DNA of 64,000 nt from Verrucomicrobiota bacterium (lineage in GTDB: Bacteria > Verrucomicrobiota > Verrucomicrobiia > Limisphaerales > J093). Numbering within the stretch: the stretch's first letter is position 1; the number at the start of each line of letters is the position of its first letter. Location of the stretch: contig JAOSKK010000038.1 of assembly GCA_027493615.1 (NCBI GenBank), positions 806,001-870,000 on the forward strand. The letters are read 5' to 3'. Shown piece after piece: positions 47,268 through 56,712 of the stretch. Both the position numbers and the translations under genes were made by a program. A model generated the notes under the pieces. That model saw nothing but the letters and a program-made list of their open reading frames with translations. It was not told where the DNA came from and made no database searches.

Positions 47268-47969
47268 ATGCTAACCAAGGCTCGCGTGAAAGCGAAGATC
47301 CTGGTGGTGGACGACGAACCGGACGCCCTCGAGCTGATCGAGTTCAATCTCAAGGGTTGTGGTTTCGACGTCGTGACGGCCGCCGACGGCGAGGCGGCCC
47401 TGCGTCAGGCCCGCCTGCACGCGCCGGACCTGGTGCTGCTGGACCTGATGCTGCCGGAGGTGGACGGCCTCGAGGTGTGCAAGATCCTGCGGCGCGACCC
47501 CGCCACGTCGAGCCTGCCGGTCATCATGGTCACGGCCAAGGCGGGGGAGCTGGACCGGGTGCTCGGCCTCGAGCTCGGGGCGGACGACTACGTGACCAAA
47601 CCGTTCAGCCCGCGCGAGCTGGTGTTGCGCGTCAAGAACCTGCTCCGGCGCCGGAGCGCCAGCGAGGAGAAGGCGGAACGGATGCAGGTCAACGAATTGC
47701 TCATCGACCTGCCCCGGCACCTGGTCAGCGTTCAGGGCCGTCCGGTCGAGCTGACCGCCACCGAGTTCCGGCTGCTCAGTGTCCTGGCCCAACGGCGGGG
47801 CCGCGTGCAGTCCCGCGAACAACTGCTCCGCGACGTGTGGAACTACGACAACGTCATCGACACCCGCACCGTGGACACGCATATGCGGCGGCTCCGCGAG
47901 AAGCTCGGCCGGGCCGCGCGCTACCTGGATACCGTGCGCGGGGTTGGCTATCGGTTCGTCGAGACGTAA
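47268..47969 (+). CDS. OmpR/PhoB-type response regulator
   Basis: 233 residues. The receiver domain has DD at 15-16, the phospho-acceptor D59 in LVLLDLMLPEVDG and K in DDYVTKPFSPREL. The winged-helix output domain has TATEFRLLSVLAQRRGRVQS and DTRTVDTHMRRLREKLG. With the PhoR-like kinase 59 bases downstream it forms a two-component system most like PhoB/PhoR for phosphate starvation. No phosphate transport gene is adjacent, so the stimulus is inferred. Confidence 0.9.
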   Translation: MLTKARVKAKILVVDDEPDALELIEFNLKGCGFDVVTAADGEAALRQARLHAPDLVLLDLMLPEVDGLEVCKILRRDPATSSLPVIMVTAKAGELDRVLGLELGADDYVTKPFSPRELVLRVKNLLRRRSASEEKAERMQVNELLIDLPRHLVSVQGRPVELTATEFRLLSVLAQRRGRVQSREQLLRDVWNYDNVIDTRTVDTHMRRLREKLGRAARYLDTVRGVGYRFVET

Positions 47970-48028
47970 CCTGCCCGGCAGGCCCGGCAGGCCCGACGGT
48001 CCGCGGCGTCCTGCTGGGCCGACCTGGC

Positions 48029-49228
48029 ATGGAACCGCTCTTCACGCTTCTGGTGGGGTTCAGCACAGCCGGACTGGTCTGGCTCTGGTGGCGCCAGCGC
48101 AGGGCGAACGCCGCGTTGCGCCGGCAGCTCGACCAGGCCCGCGCCCGGCAGGAAGCGTCGGAGGCCAGTCGCCAGGCGGCGGTGGCGGAGGCCCTGGCCC
48201 AACGCGCCACCCTCCTCCACGGCATGGCGGAAGGTGTGGCGCTGCTGGATGGCGAGGGGCGCATCCAGTTGGTCAACCCTGCCTTCGAGCGGCTGTTCGG
48301 CGTCCCAAGCGACGTGGTGGGGCGCACCCTCCTTGAAGCCGTGCGCTCGCATGAACTGGACGAGCTCATCCGCCAGGTCCGCACCGCCGGTCACGTCTCG
48401 AGCGCCGAGATCGAGTGGCCCGGCCCCGAACCCCGCTCGCTGCAGGTCAACGCCACCAGCATCGCGGGCGGCCGCACTCCCGGTCTGATCCTGCTCGTGT
48501 TCCACGACCAGACCCGGCTCAAACAGCTCGAGAGCACCCGCAAGGAATTCGTCGCCAACGTCAGCCACGAGCTGCGCACGCCCCTGTCGCTGATCAAAGG
48601 GTATGTCGAAACCCTCCTCGACGGGGCGAAGGACGATCCCGCGCTGGCCCAGCGGTTTCTCCAGACGATTGCCAAGCACACCGACCGGCTCACCTACCTG
48701 ATCGAAGATCTGCTCACCATCTCCCGCCTGGAATCGGGACCCACTCCGCTGAATCTGCAGCCGACCGGCCTGCGGGACTTGGTTGAACGCACGGTGGACG
48801 ACCTCGCCCAGCGGGCCGCTGAGCGCCAGGTCTCGCTTACCAACCAGATCCCGGCAGGGCTCGTGGTGCGTGTGGATGCTGATCGCGTGCAGCAGGTGTT
48901 GTTCAACCTCGTGGACAACGCCATCAAGTACGGTCGCCCGGGCGGACATGTCACGCTCGGCGCGCGCGCGCTCGACTCGGCGTGGGTTGAGGTGAGCGTG
49001 CACGATGACGGGCCCGGCATTCCCGCCGAGGCACGGCATCGCATCTTCGAGCGGTTCTATCGTGTCGACAAGAACCGGTCGCGCGATCAGGGCGGCACCG
49101 GGCTGGGCCTGGCGATCGTCAAGCACATCGTGCAGAACCACGGCGGCGAGGTCCGGCTTGAGAGTGAATCCGGCCGGGGTGCCACCTTCCATTTCACCCT
49201 GCCGCGTGAGCCAACCCCTCCTGAGTAG
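48029..49228 (+). CDS. PhoR-like sensor histidine kinase
   Basis: 399 residues. One N-terminal membrane helix (LFTLLVGFSTAGLVWLWW) is followed by a PAS domain (LLDGEGRIQLVNPAFERLFG). The dimerisation domain has H180 in FVANVSHELRTPLS, then the ATPase boxes N (LFNLVDNAIKYGRPGG), G1 (VHDDGPGIP), F (FERFYRVDKNRS) and G2 (GGTGLGLAIVKHIV). The architecture equals PhoR. It is cotranscribed with the regulator upstream. Family A-like repeats begin at its last codons (PPE, stop). Confidence 0.9.
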   Translation: MEPLFTLLVGFSTAGLVWLWWRQRRANAALRRQLDQARARQEASEASRQAAVAEALAQRATLLHGMAEGVALLDGEGRIQLVNPAFERLFGVPSDVVGRTLLEAVRSHELDELIRQVRTAGHVSSAEIEWPGPEPRSLQVNATSIAGGRTPGLILLVFHDQTRLKQLESTRKEFVANVSHELRTPLSLIKGYVETLLDGAKDDPALAQRFLQTIAKHTDRLTYLIEDLLTISRLESGPTPLNLQPTGLRDLVERTVDDLAQRAAERQVSLTNQIPAGLVVRVDADRVQQVLFNLVDNAIKYGRPGGHVTLGARALDSAWVEVSVHDDGPGIPAEARHRIFERFYRVDKNRSRDQGGTGLGLAIVKHIVQNHGGEVRLESESGRGATFHFTLPREPTPPE

Positions 49229-49344
49229 GAGTCGAGGTCACGAGACTCAGCAACCGCCTCCTGACGTCGTCGCCTACCGAAGCAGTAGGAGTCGAGGTGA
49301 CGAGACTCTGCCCTTGGCGCGAGCCTCCTGACGTCGGCTCCTAC
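49225..49344. repeat. Two tandem units of a family A relative (A')
   Basis: GTAGGAGTCGAGGTCACGAG (49225) pairs loosely with CGCCTCCTGACGTCGTCGCC (to 49277). A second unit, GTAGGAGTCGAGGTGACGAG (49285), pairs with GAGCCTCCTGACGTCGGCTC (to 49344). It lies between the convergent kinase and protease genes and shows how the A and A' arm types mix. Confidence 0.75.
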
Positions 49345-49360
49345 GGCGGGAGGGGTAGGC

Positions 49361-51726
49361 CTACTGCTTGGAAGCGACCGGCGGTGACTTGGCGGGGGTG
49401 GACGCGGCCAGCTCGAGATAATCCAGCAGGATCCGCTTGGCCTCCTTGAGGGCGACGTCCGTGGCCGGTGTGGTGTCGGTATCCTCCTCGGCCTCGGCAT
49501 CCTCCTCGGCACTGGCCAACGTGGTGGTGCGACGGTGCTCGGCGGTGGCGGCCGGCGCGTTGGTGGAGCCGACCGCGGGCGGCAGCCCGGGCTCGCCCAC
49601 GAGCTTGAGGGTGAGTTCGTAGGTCTTTTCGGTGCTGGCCTCGCGGCTGGCGCGTTCGGCTTTCCGTTGCTTGCTGCGGGCGTCGGCGGTTTCCTTCTCG
49701 CGCACGCGCTGTTCGTAGTTGAGGGAGAGGCTCTTGTCCGCCATGGCTTCGCGGTACAGGGCGATGTCCTCGCGGACATAGTCCCAGTCCCGGTCGGTGG
49801 TTTGGCGGGCCTCGGCGCGGCGCCGGAGTTCGTCAAGGTGGGGGGCAATGCGGTCGAGCCGGGTGAACTTGGCGCTCGGGATGGTGTCCCAGGGCAGCGC
49901 GTAGTCGTGCATGCTTTCGCCCACCTCCATCTCGTTGGCGACGGACGGCAGGATCACGTCGGGCGTGACCCCACGCACCTGGGTGGATTCGCCGTTGGCG
50001 CGATAGAACTTGCGGATCGTGACCTTGAGGGCACCGGGATTGTAGCTCGGGGGAAGCGGCGGGTCATCTTGGCGAGCTCATAGATGGTCTGGACGGTGCC
50101 CTTGCCATGGGTGGACTTGTCGCCCACCACGATCGCCCGGCCGTAGTCCTGCAGCGCGGCGGCCAGGATTTCGGACGCGGAAGCGCTGAAACGGCTGGTC
50201 AGGACGAGCAACGGGCCGTCGTACAGCACGTCGGGGTCGGTGTCGCTCTCCGTGTAGATGTCCCCGTTGGCGTCGCGCACCTGGACAATCGGGCCTTCCT
50301 TGATGAAAAGGCCGGTGAGGCGGATGGCTTCCTCGAGGGAACCGCCGCCGTTGCGGCGGAGGTCGAGCACCAGCCCCCGGGCACCTTCGGCCACCAGCTT
50401 GCGAATCAGCTTCGCCACGTCGTCGGTGGTGCTGCGGGGTTCGGATTTGCCCTTCGAAGAACCCAGATCGAAGCTGGCGTAAAAGGAGGGCAGGTCGATG
50501 ACGCCCAATCGCAGGGGGCGGCGTCGGGCTGGGGCATCTCGTAGAGTTTCGCCTTGGCTTCCTGGTCCTCCAGCTTGATCTCGTCGCGCACGAGCGTGAC
50601 GGTGCGGCGCTCGGAGGAATCGGCGGCGTCCGCGGGGATGATGGTGAGGGTGACCTCGGTGCCTTTGGGGCCGCGGATCATCTCGACGACCTTGTTGAGT
50701 TTCATATCAACGACGTCGATGGCTTCGCCGTCGGCCTGTTTGACGGCGATGATCCGGTCCTTGGGCTTGATGCGTTTGCTGCGTTCGGCGGGCCCGTTGG
50801 GGACCAGGCTTTCGATGGTGCAATAGCCGTCGTCGGAGCGGAGCAGGGCACCGATGCCGAAGAGGGCGAGCTTCATGCTGATGGCGAAGTTCTCGAGCTG
50901 GGCCTTGCCCATGTAGTCCGGAGTGAGGATCGTAGGCGTTGGCCAGGGCGCTGAGGTAGAACTGCAGCACGTCATCGCGGTCGAACTCGGCCACGACGCG
51001 GAGCTGGCGTTTGTAGCGTTTGGCCAGTTTCTCGGTGATCTCTGCCGGCTTGAGGCGGTTGAGTTTCTCGAGGAGATACTCGTGACGCAGGTGCTGGCGC
51101 CAGAGGCTCTCGGCGGCGGCGAGGTCGGCGGGGCGCGCGGCGCCCTTGCGGTTGGGGGTGTAGCGTTCGTCGCTGGTGAAGTCGAACTGGTTGGCCTGCA
51201 AGAGGCGGGCCACAAAGGCGGCCCGTTGATCCAGGCGCTTCAGGAAGCGGGCGAAGATCTCGTTGGCCGGCTTGGTGTCACCGTCCCGGAAGGTCAGTTC
51301 ACTCAACTTCCGGGCGTAGGGCTCGAACTCGTCAAGGTCCGCCTGGGTGAAGTGCAGGCGCTGCGGGTCGAGGATGTCCAGGTACCGGTCGTAGAACCTT
51401 TGGGCGTACTCCTCGTCCAGCGCGTGCCGCGAGTAATGCATCGTCATGAGCATCTGCGCGGTCAGGCGGGTGACGTTCGGATCGTACGGGCCGGGCAGGA
51501 ACGGCGCCGCCTGGTCGTACTTCGTGGTGAACGTTATCAGGTCCCCAACCGCATCCAGCGACGGCGTGGCTTGGGCCAGCTTAGGTGCCGGTGCCGGCGC
51601 CGGCGCCTCCTCGGCGGGCATGACATCGGCCCGGACGAAGAGGGTCGAGAGCAGGAGAGCCAACCCCCACGGGGCAACGCGCGCATCGCCAGGCCGACTC
51701 GGACGAGAGAAGGAGTGTGTCCGCAT
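49361..51726 (-). CDS. Tail-specific protease Prc/CtpA type (three frameshifts)
   Basis: S41A periplasmic protease of about 785 residues, close to E. coli Prc in layout. An N-terminal signal (WGLALLLSTLFVRAD) is followed by the Prc-type helical region LDEEYAQRFYDRYLDILDPQ and AYDPHS. A PDZ domain has GIGALLRSDDGYCTIESLVP. The catalytic Ser is in TSRFSASASEILAAALQDYG and the Lys in VVGDKSTHGKGTVQ. The C-terminal DUF3340-like tail has DRIAPHLDELRRRAEARQ. Frames switch near 50922, 50508 and 50060. It probably trims envelope proteins and lipoproteins. It is transcribed toward the PhoR-like gene. Confidence 0.88.
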
Positions 51727-51899
51727 GATGTTATCCTTGCCGATTCACGGTCGGCACGCGCCGAACATAACCCACACACCGAACGGGGCAAGCACCGGGA
51801 ACTCACCGCGACGTCCTGGATCAAGACCCCAGGTCTTCCGCCGAACGAGGGCGGCCCGCGCGGGGCAGGCGGGCGGGGGATGCCGTGGTCCTTGACCGG

Positions 51900-52448
51900 T
51901 CAGGCGGGCATCATCCCTGTCTGGCGGGCGTAATTGAAGATGCCGCCGGCATCGATCACGGGGCGCACTTCGCCCAGCGGCTTGAGCGAAAACACCTTCC
52001 CCGTGGCGGTGACCGTGACGGTGCCCGCGTCCAGGTCCACTTTCACCACCTCGCCGGTCTTCAGTTCGTCGCACAGCCGGTCCACCGTCTCGCAGGGGTA
52101 AAGCTCGCCGGTGGCAATGCAGTTGCGGAAGAAGATGCGGGCAAAGCTCTGCGCCAGCACCACGCGGCAGCCGGCGGAACCGAGCGCGATGGGCGCGTGT
52201 TCCCGCGAACTGCCGCAGCCGAAATTGCGCCCGCCCACCACGATCGGGTACTCGCTGTCCAGCGCCCCTTCCTTCACGTAACGCACTGGGTAGAGCGACT
52301 CCGGTAATCCCCACAGGGCGTAGGAACCGAGCTTCTCGTACTCGGCGGGGATGGTCGGCACCAGGGTCAGGAACTGCGCCGGGATGATCTGGTCCGTGTC
52401 GATGTTGTCGCGCACCACATAGACCGGGCCGGTAAACACCGCTTGCAT
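51900..52448 (-). CDS. leuD: 3-isopropylmalate dehydratase small subunit
   Basis: 182 residues, intact. It starts MQAVFTGPVYVVRDNIDTDQ, the swivel-domain opening, and carries the signature VGGRNFGCGSSREHAPIAL and SFARIFFRNCIATGE. With LeuC it isomerises 2- to 3-isopropylmalate in leucine synthesis. leuC is not adjacent in this window, and the homologous methanogen homoaconitase small subunits are similar, so the substrate call rests on the usual bacterial role. Confidence 0.88.
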   Translation of the reverse strand: MQAVFTGPVYVVRDNIDTDQIIPAQFLTLVPTIPAEYEKLGSYALWGLPESLYPVRYVKEGALDSEYPIVVGGRNFGCGSSREHAPIALGSAGCRVVLAQSFARIFFRNCIATGELYPCETVDRLCDELKTGEVVKVDLDAGTVTVTATGKVFSLKPLGEVRPVIDAGGIFNYARQTGMMPA

Positions 52449-52630
52449 GCCGCGATCATGCCCGGCGCCCCCGCCGGTACAACCCGAAAACGGCGGCCCT
52501 CGTGGACCCGCCCGTTCGACCGAGGCGTGCGCTGAGCCAACGTCCGGGAGCCCCGTGGCCCCAAGAGTCTCAGGGACACTCGTGTACTGCAGGCCGCTGA
52601 CATCGGGAACTGGGATGAAGTCATCCTCGG

Positions 52631-52718
52631 CTTCCCCTAATCCCCTATGTTCGTAATCGGCGGAGAAAACCCCCGTTCTGGATCCTCCGCAGATTCCGAA
52701 CATCGGGGATTGGGGGAG
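52631..52718. repeat. Repeat family C, diverged palindrome
   Basis: CTTCCCCTAATCCCCTATGT TCGTAATCGG (from 52631) and TCCGAACATCGGGGATTGGG (to 52718). It occupies the middle of a 331-base gap between leuD and the DUF4838 gene that holds no gene. Confidence 0.8.
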
Positions 52719-52779
52719 GGAATCCCGAGGCGCTCCCCGCACACCCGGGTCGGCGGGCAACCCTGCACCGGGAACGCGC

Positions 52780-54612
52780 TCAACGCTGGGCCGTCTTGCT
52801 CAGGTAGGCTTGTCGCCCTTGCACCATGTAATCCCAGACACCAGTCTTCCAGAGCGCCACGCGCTGTTGGTCCTCCGGCGTCGCCGCGAGGGCCTCGGCT
52901 TCGCGGATGAACGTGGCGAGTTGGGCCATGCGCGGCTCGGTGCCGAGAATTTCCCAGGCGACCGCTTCGGTCTGGTGATGGCCGCCGTTCTGGTCCCAGT
53001 GGGCGGGATTTGAGTACGTCGCCTCAATCAGGGTGTAGAAGGCCTGCATCGGGCGGGCAGCCGCCCCGAAGTAGAGGCGGAAGAACTCGTCCAGGAGGGC
53101 CTCCACGTCTTGCGAGGCATCGTCGTAGAGCTTCAGGGTGGCGTACCAGTCCACCTGCTCGCCGATGCCGCAGAAGAACGTGCCCTGCACGCCGTCGCGG
53201 GCGAAACGACGCGCGAGTTTGGCCAGTTCATGGACGGAGAAGCCGGGGAAGCAATGCCACCGGTTGATCACCGCGGGTTCCTCGGGGAAGCAGTAGTAGT
53301 TCCAGAGGAACACCGGCCGGCCGTCGGTGACCCAGCGGGAGTAGTGACCGAGCTCGTTGGCATAGCTGGCCATGTGCCAGTAGTTGCGCACCTGCAGGCA
53401 GGGGGCGATGGCGACATTGGGTTCCAGCCGCAACTGGGTAGGGTACCAGAAGTAGGTCTCGTAGGCGAGCGTGCAGACGTATTTGTCCGGGTGCGTCTGT
53501 CGGAGTTCGCGGGCCACCTGGTTCACGAAGGAGAACCACAGATGCGAACTGCGCCCGTCATTGAAGAGGCCACGACCGGAGGGCGTCCGGGGCACGTCGT
53601 TCTTGTACGGGTCCAGCCAGCGCCGGCATTCGTCACACTGGCAGAACTGTGCGGCGTCCTCCGGCACCACCGGGTAGTAGTCGCTTCCGGCCGGCAGGGT
53701 CAGATCGGGGACAGGTTTGCCTTCGAAGTAATCCCGCGCGTCCTGCGCCACTTGGCGGGCCAGCGCCGCCGAGGAATAGCAGAGCTTGCCGTCGCCACCC
53801 GCGGCGTAGAATTCGGGGTGCCGATCCCGGGGAAGCGCTGGGGATAGTTGTGCAGGGGTGTGGTTCGTGTACCACGGGATCCCACCCAGCCGCATTCGGC
53901 GTTCGTACAAACGCAGGGCGTCCTCGGTCGGATTCCCATACTGACCATTCATCAGCGGCCACCGCCAGGTAAGGCTGCCGGAGGTGTGCGGGATGGACGG
54001 CTCGCGCCGCACGTCCTCGCCACTCACCGTCAGCGTCCGTCGCTTCGGGCAGATCACCGAGATTGCGGCCGGACCGTAGAAGCGCACCCCGCAGAAGCGC
54101 TCGAGGAAATCGTAGGTGGCCCGCAGCGTTCCCTGATCGTCGAACATCCCCGGCAACAGGATCCGTTCCGGTCCCCCCTCGCCGGAGACAGCGGCGGCAT
54201 AGTCGATTTCCGAGCCGGTGCTGACCGGGGCGTCGTGGCCCAGCAGGGTCACGCCTTCGGGCGCCCAGCGGATCAGGTACTCATAGCGCCTGAGCCCAAG
54301 GCCCGCCGCGGTGAGGTCCGGCAGCTCTCCGGTGGCCGATGCGCTCAGCGGGACGATTCGCAACCCCGCCAGGCCGGCTCGGCCGCGAATTGGGAGACGG
54401 GTGCCGGTGATGCGTTCGATGAAGTACTGGAGCTCGCGCGCTGCCAGGCGAACCGCCGGACCGGGCGGATCGGCCGTCTCGATGGCGGCGCGGCCGACGC
54501 CGTCCTCCACGAGCGCGAAGGACCCGCCGGCGGCCGTGGCGAGGGCAGGCGACGCGAGGATGAGGAAACCGGTGAGGAACGCCGGCCAGGCGCGGCGGGT
54601 GCGGGCTTGCAT
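52780..54612 (-). CDS. DUF4838 domain secreted protein
   Basis: 610 residues, intact. It has a signal peptide (FLTGFLILASPALATAAG). An N-terminal GH-associated alpha/beta domain has AARELQYFIERITGTRLPI and ATYDFLERFCGVRFYGP. The DUF4838 region has FCQCDECRRWLDPYKNDV, VCTLAYETYFWYPTQLRLEP and FLWNYYCFPEE, then a C-terminal helical part. The layout resembles GH67/GH84-type proteins that act on sugar polymers, and DUF4838 proteins are frequent in carbohydrate loci of Verrucomicrobia and Bacteroidota. The activity is unknown. Confidence 0.82.
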   Translation of the reverse strand: MQARTRRAWPAFLTGFLILASPALATAAGGSFALVEDGVGRAAIETADPPGPAVRLAARELQYFIERITGTRLPIRGRAGLAGLRIVPLSASATGELPDLTAAGLGLRRYEYLIRWAPEGVTLLGHDAPVSTGSEIDYAAAVSGEGGPERILLPGMFDDQGTLRATYDFLERFCGVRFYGPAAISVICPKRRTLTVSGEDVRREPSIPHTSGSLTWRWPLMNGQYGNPTEDALRLYERRMRLGGIPWYTNHTPAQLSPALPRDRHPEFYAAGGDGKLCYSSAALARQVAQDARDYFEGKPVPDLTLPAGSDYYPVVPEDAAQFCQCDECRRWLDPYKNDVPRTPSGRGLFNDGRSSHLWFSFVNQVARELRQTHPDKYVCTLAYETYFWYPTQLRLEPNVAIAPCLQVRNYWHMASYANELGHYSRWVTDGRPVFLWNYYCFPEEPAVINRWHCFPGFSVHELAKLARRFARDGVQGTFFCGIGEQVDWYATLKLYDDASQDVEALLDEFFRLYFGAAARPMQAFYTLIEATYSNPAHWDQNGGHHQTEAVAWEILGTEPRMAQLATFIREAEALAATPEDQQRVALWKTGVWDYMVQGRQAYLSKTAQR

Positions 54613-54709
54613 GGGCCAGGAGGCTAGAAGCCCGCCGCCCCGGCTGGCAATGGCGATCCGGCCTGTGTAGCACGCCGGCCGGTCACCCCCACCGCACCGC
54701 GGACGGTCC

Positions 54710-54731
54710 AGGAGTCGAGGTGACGAGACTC
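54710..54731. repeat. Repeat family A', single arm
   Basis: AGGAGTCGAGGTGACGAGAC plus TC, the same as the left arms at 49225 and 49285. It is upstream of the DUF4838 gene in the divergent gap, without a partner. Confidence 0.65.
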
Positions 54732-54784
54732 AACATGGACCCCTCCCCTGCACGACGTACGAGAGGCGCGAACGAGGAACGACC

Positions 54785-54950
54785 GCGATGACTTCGAGAC
54801 CGGCGACCTGCAGGGATGGCGCCTCGTCGAAGGCGGGTTCGAGCCGCCGGTGTCCGGACGCGAGGGGTTTCAGAACACGCACCCGGAGATTCCGGGCAAC
54901 CGCTACAACAAGCAGGGCCGGTACCACCTGTCCACGGTCGGCCGCCTCAG
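54785..54950 (+). pseudogene. Fragment of a secreted carbohydrate-active-type protein
   Basis: About 55 codons in one frame read DDFETGDLQGWRLVEGGFE, PPVSGREGFQNT and NRYNKQGRYHLSTV. The FE(T/S)GDLQGW and YNKQGRYxLST pattern is typical of a beta-sandwich segment in GH32-like and other secreted proteins of Verrucomicrobia and Planctomycetes. There is no start, and it ends at the 3' end of the Gfo/Idh gene. It is a gene relic cut at both sides. Confidence 0.5.
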
Positions 54951-56302
54951 AGCACCTGGGTCACGCCCGGCACGGGGTGAGGGTAGGCGCCGTCGGGTCC
55001 GGGCAGGACGGGCGGGGCGGCGTTCCAGTCATAGCGTTCCGGGGCCAGCACGCGGTTTGAAGCGAACGCCTCTTCCCACGTGATCCGCTGGCCGCTGTGC
55101 GTGGCCATGCGGCCGAGGATGGCGAGCATTGTGCTGCGGGCCATCGAGAGGCTGTCGTTGATGGGTTGGCCCGCCTGGATGCCGCCGAACATCTCGCGGT
55201 ACCGATTGATCTCTGGCATCTCAGTTTCCTCCGGGGGACGCCACCGAAGCTCGCCGGTAGGGGAGTAGATGCCGGTCTGTTTCGCGGGGCCGCCGCGTCG
55301 CAGTTGCCCCTTGGTGCCGAAGACCGTCGCATAGACGCCGTTGAAGCACCCCGATTGCTGGCGCGTCAGGGCGTAGACGTGGGGGCCGTTCGCATACTCG
55401 TAGACGACCGAGTGGTGGTCGAAGATGTCGCCAAACTTCGGGTCAACGCGCTGGGAGCGTCCGCCGTAGCCCCAGGCATGCAGCGGGGGCGTCTCCCGCA
55501 GGAGCCAGCCCACGAAGTCCAGGAAGTGGACGTGCTGCTCGACCAGATGGTCCCCCGAGAGCCAGGTGAAGTAGTACCAGTTCCGCAACTGGAACTCCAT
55601 CTCGGTCCAGTCCGGCTGGCGTCCCCGGTGCCACAGCGGACCGGTGTTGTAGACGCCCTCGATGGCCACGATGTCGCCGATCTCGCCCTCCTGCACGCGT
55701 CGCACCTCCTCACGCGCCGCCGGCGAGTAGCGTGTCTGGAAGCCGCTCACGAAGCTGAGTTGCTTCTGGCGGGCCTTCTCGCCGGCCGCCAGGACACGCC
55801 GCACGCCCGGGGCATCCACCGCCATCGGCTTCTCCGCAAACACATGGACCCCGGCCTCGACACAGGCCTCGAGGTGCATGGGCCGGAAATGCGGGGTCTC
55901 TGCCAACACGACCACCTGCACCCCGCTCTCGAGCAGCTCCCGGACGGCTTCGAGCCCTGTGAAGCAGCGGCCCGCGACGTTCACCTGGCTGCGGAAACGC
56001 GACTCGAGCTGGCCGCGCGCGCCCTCGAGCCGGTCGGCAAAGGCATCTGCCATGGCATGGAGCCGGGCGGCGGGGTTCGCGGCCAGCGCGTTCGCGATCG
56101 AGCCGGAGCCGCGTCCGCCGCAGCCCACCAGGCCGATCTTCAGGACGTCGTTGCCGGCCGCATGGACGGTCCGGTCCAGGGCCAGGGTTGCCGCGACCGA
56201 GGCGCCGGCGAGGGCGCCGGAGGTGGCAAGAAATCGGCGCCGCGTTTGACCCGCATACAGCGAAATGGGTTCTGAGATCATTGGTTCTTCGGCTTGGTTC
56301 AT
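54947..56302 (-). CDS. Tat-exported Gfo/Idh/MocA family oxidoreductase
   Basis: 451 residues, intact. The twin-arginine signal is QTRRRFLATSGALAGASVAA, followed by the Rossmann motif KIGLVGCGGRGSGSIANAL, HVFAEKPMAVDAPGVRRVL with the conserved EKP, and the C-terminal domain with WLSGDHLVEQHVHFLDFVGW. Periplasmic members of this family occur in many copies in Verrucomicrobia and Planctomycetes and are thought to act on sugars or sugar acids, with the cofactor probably loaded before export. The substrate is unknown. It lies next to a DUF4838 gene, in keeping with a polysaccharide theme. Confidence 0.87.
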   Translation of the reverse strand: MNQAEEPMISEPISLYAGQTRRRFLATSGALAGASVAATLALDRTVHAAGNDVLKIGLVGCGGRGSGSIANALAANPAARLHAMADAFADRLEGARGQLESRFRSQVNVAGRCFTGLEAVRELLESGVQVVVLAETPHFRPMHLEACVEAGVHVFAEKPMAVDAPGVRRVLAAGEKARQKQLSFVSGFQTRYSPAAREEVRRVQEGEIGDIVAIEGVYNTGPLWHRGRQPDWTEMEFQLRNWYYFTWLSGDHLVEQHVHFLDFVGWLLRETPPLHAWGYGGRSQRVDPKFGDIFDHHSVVYEYANGPHVYALTRQQSGCFNGVYATVFGTKGQLRRGGPAKQTGIYSPTGELRWRPPEETEMPEINRYREMFGGIQAGQPINDSLSMARSTMLAILGRMATHSGQRITWEEAFASNRVLAPERYDWNAAPPVLPGPDGAYPHPVPGVTQVL

Positions 56303-56556
56303 ACCCGCAGCGTAGGCCGGCGGGAATCCACATCAAGCCCGGTTTCCCGCTCGATCCCCATGTTCCGAGCGGGGGCCTGGTGCGGGAGGGCCAACTGCTG
56401 ATGGACTTCCATTCGTTTCCGCTGCGCATCAAGGAAGTGCCGGACCGGCCGCACGAAGCCGTGCTCGAGCTGGGCTTCGCCTTGACCTGCGGCGGCCTGG
56501 CGCGGGTGCGTTCGCCAACGCGCCGGTGGAGGAGAGTAGTGTGGGAGGGAAGACCC
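56303..56556. other. Gap with a possible plus-strand coding fragment
   Basis: On the plus strand about 56320-56525 reads PAGIHIKPGFPLDPHVPSGG, LLMDFHSFPLRIKEVPDRP and HEAVLELGFALTCGGLARV. The composition is protein-like but the family is unknown and no start is visible. It may be a relic like the fragment at 54785. The gap must also hold the promoter of the Tat-exported oxidoreductase gene. Confidence 0.3.
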
Positions 56557-56657
56557 AAAGCGCCGCTGGAAGACGGCGCACTCCAAACGCTCCGCGCTCG
56601 CCGGGCGGTGTGAGGTTCGCGAAGCGTCTGGAGTGCGGGCGCTTCAGCGCCGCTTTG
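56557..56657. repeat. Repeat family E, inverted pair
   Basis: AAAGCGCCGCTGGAAGACGG to CAAACGCTCCGCG at 56557-56596, and the imperfect inverse TCGCGAAGCGTCTGGAGTGC to GCGCCGCTTTG at 56617-56657. It lies just after the peroxiredoxin 3' end. The solitary copy at 6947 matches the left arm. Confidence 0.8.
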
Positions 56658-56712
56658 CGTGGCGGTCAGGCTCTCCGGCAGCACTCGGTAGCCGGGACGA
56701 GGGATTACGGCG

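Noticed and set aside
47357..48028. Long N-terminal extension of the PhoR-like kinase
   Set aside because: It overlaps the response regulator gene in another frame and has no domain; ATG 48029 directly precedes the membrane helix.
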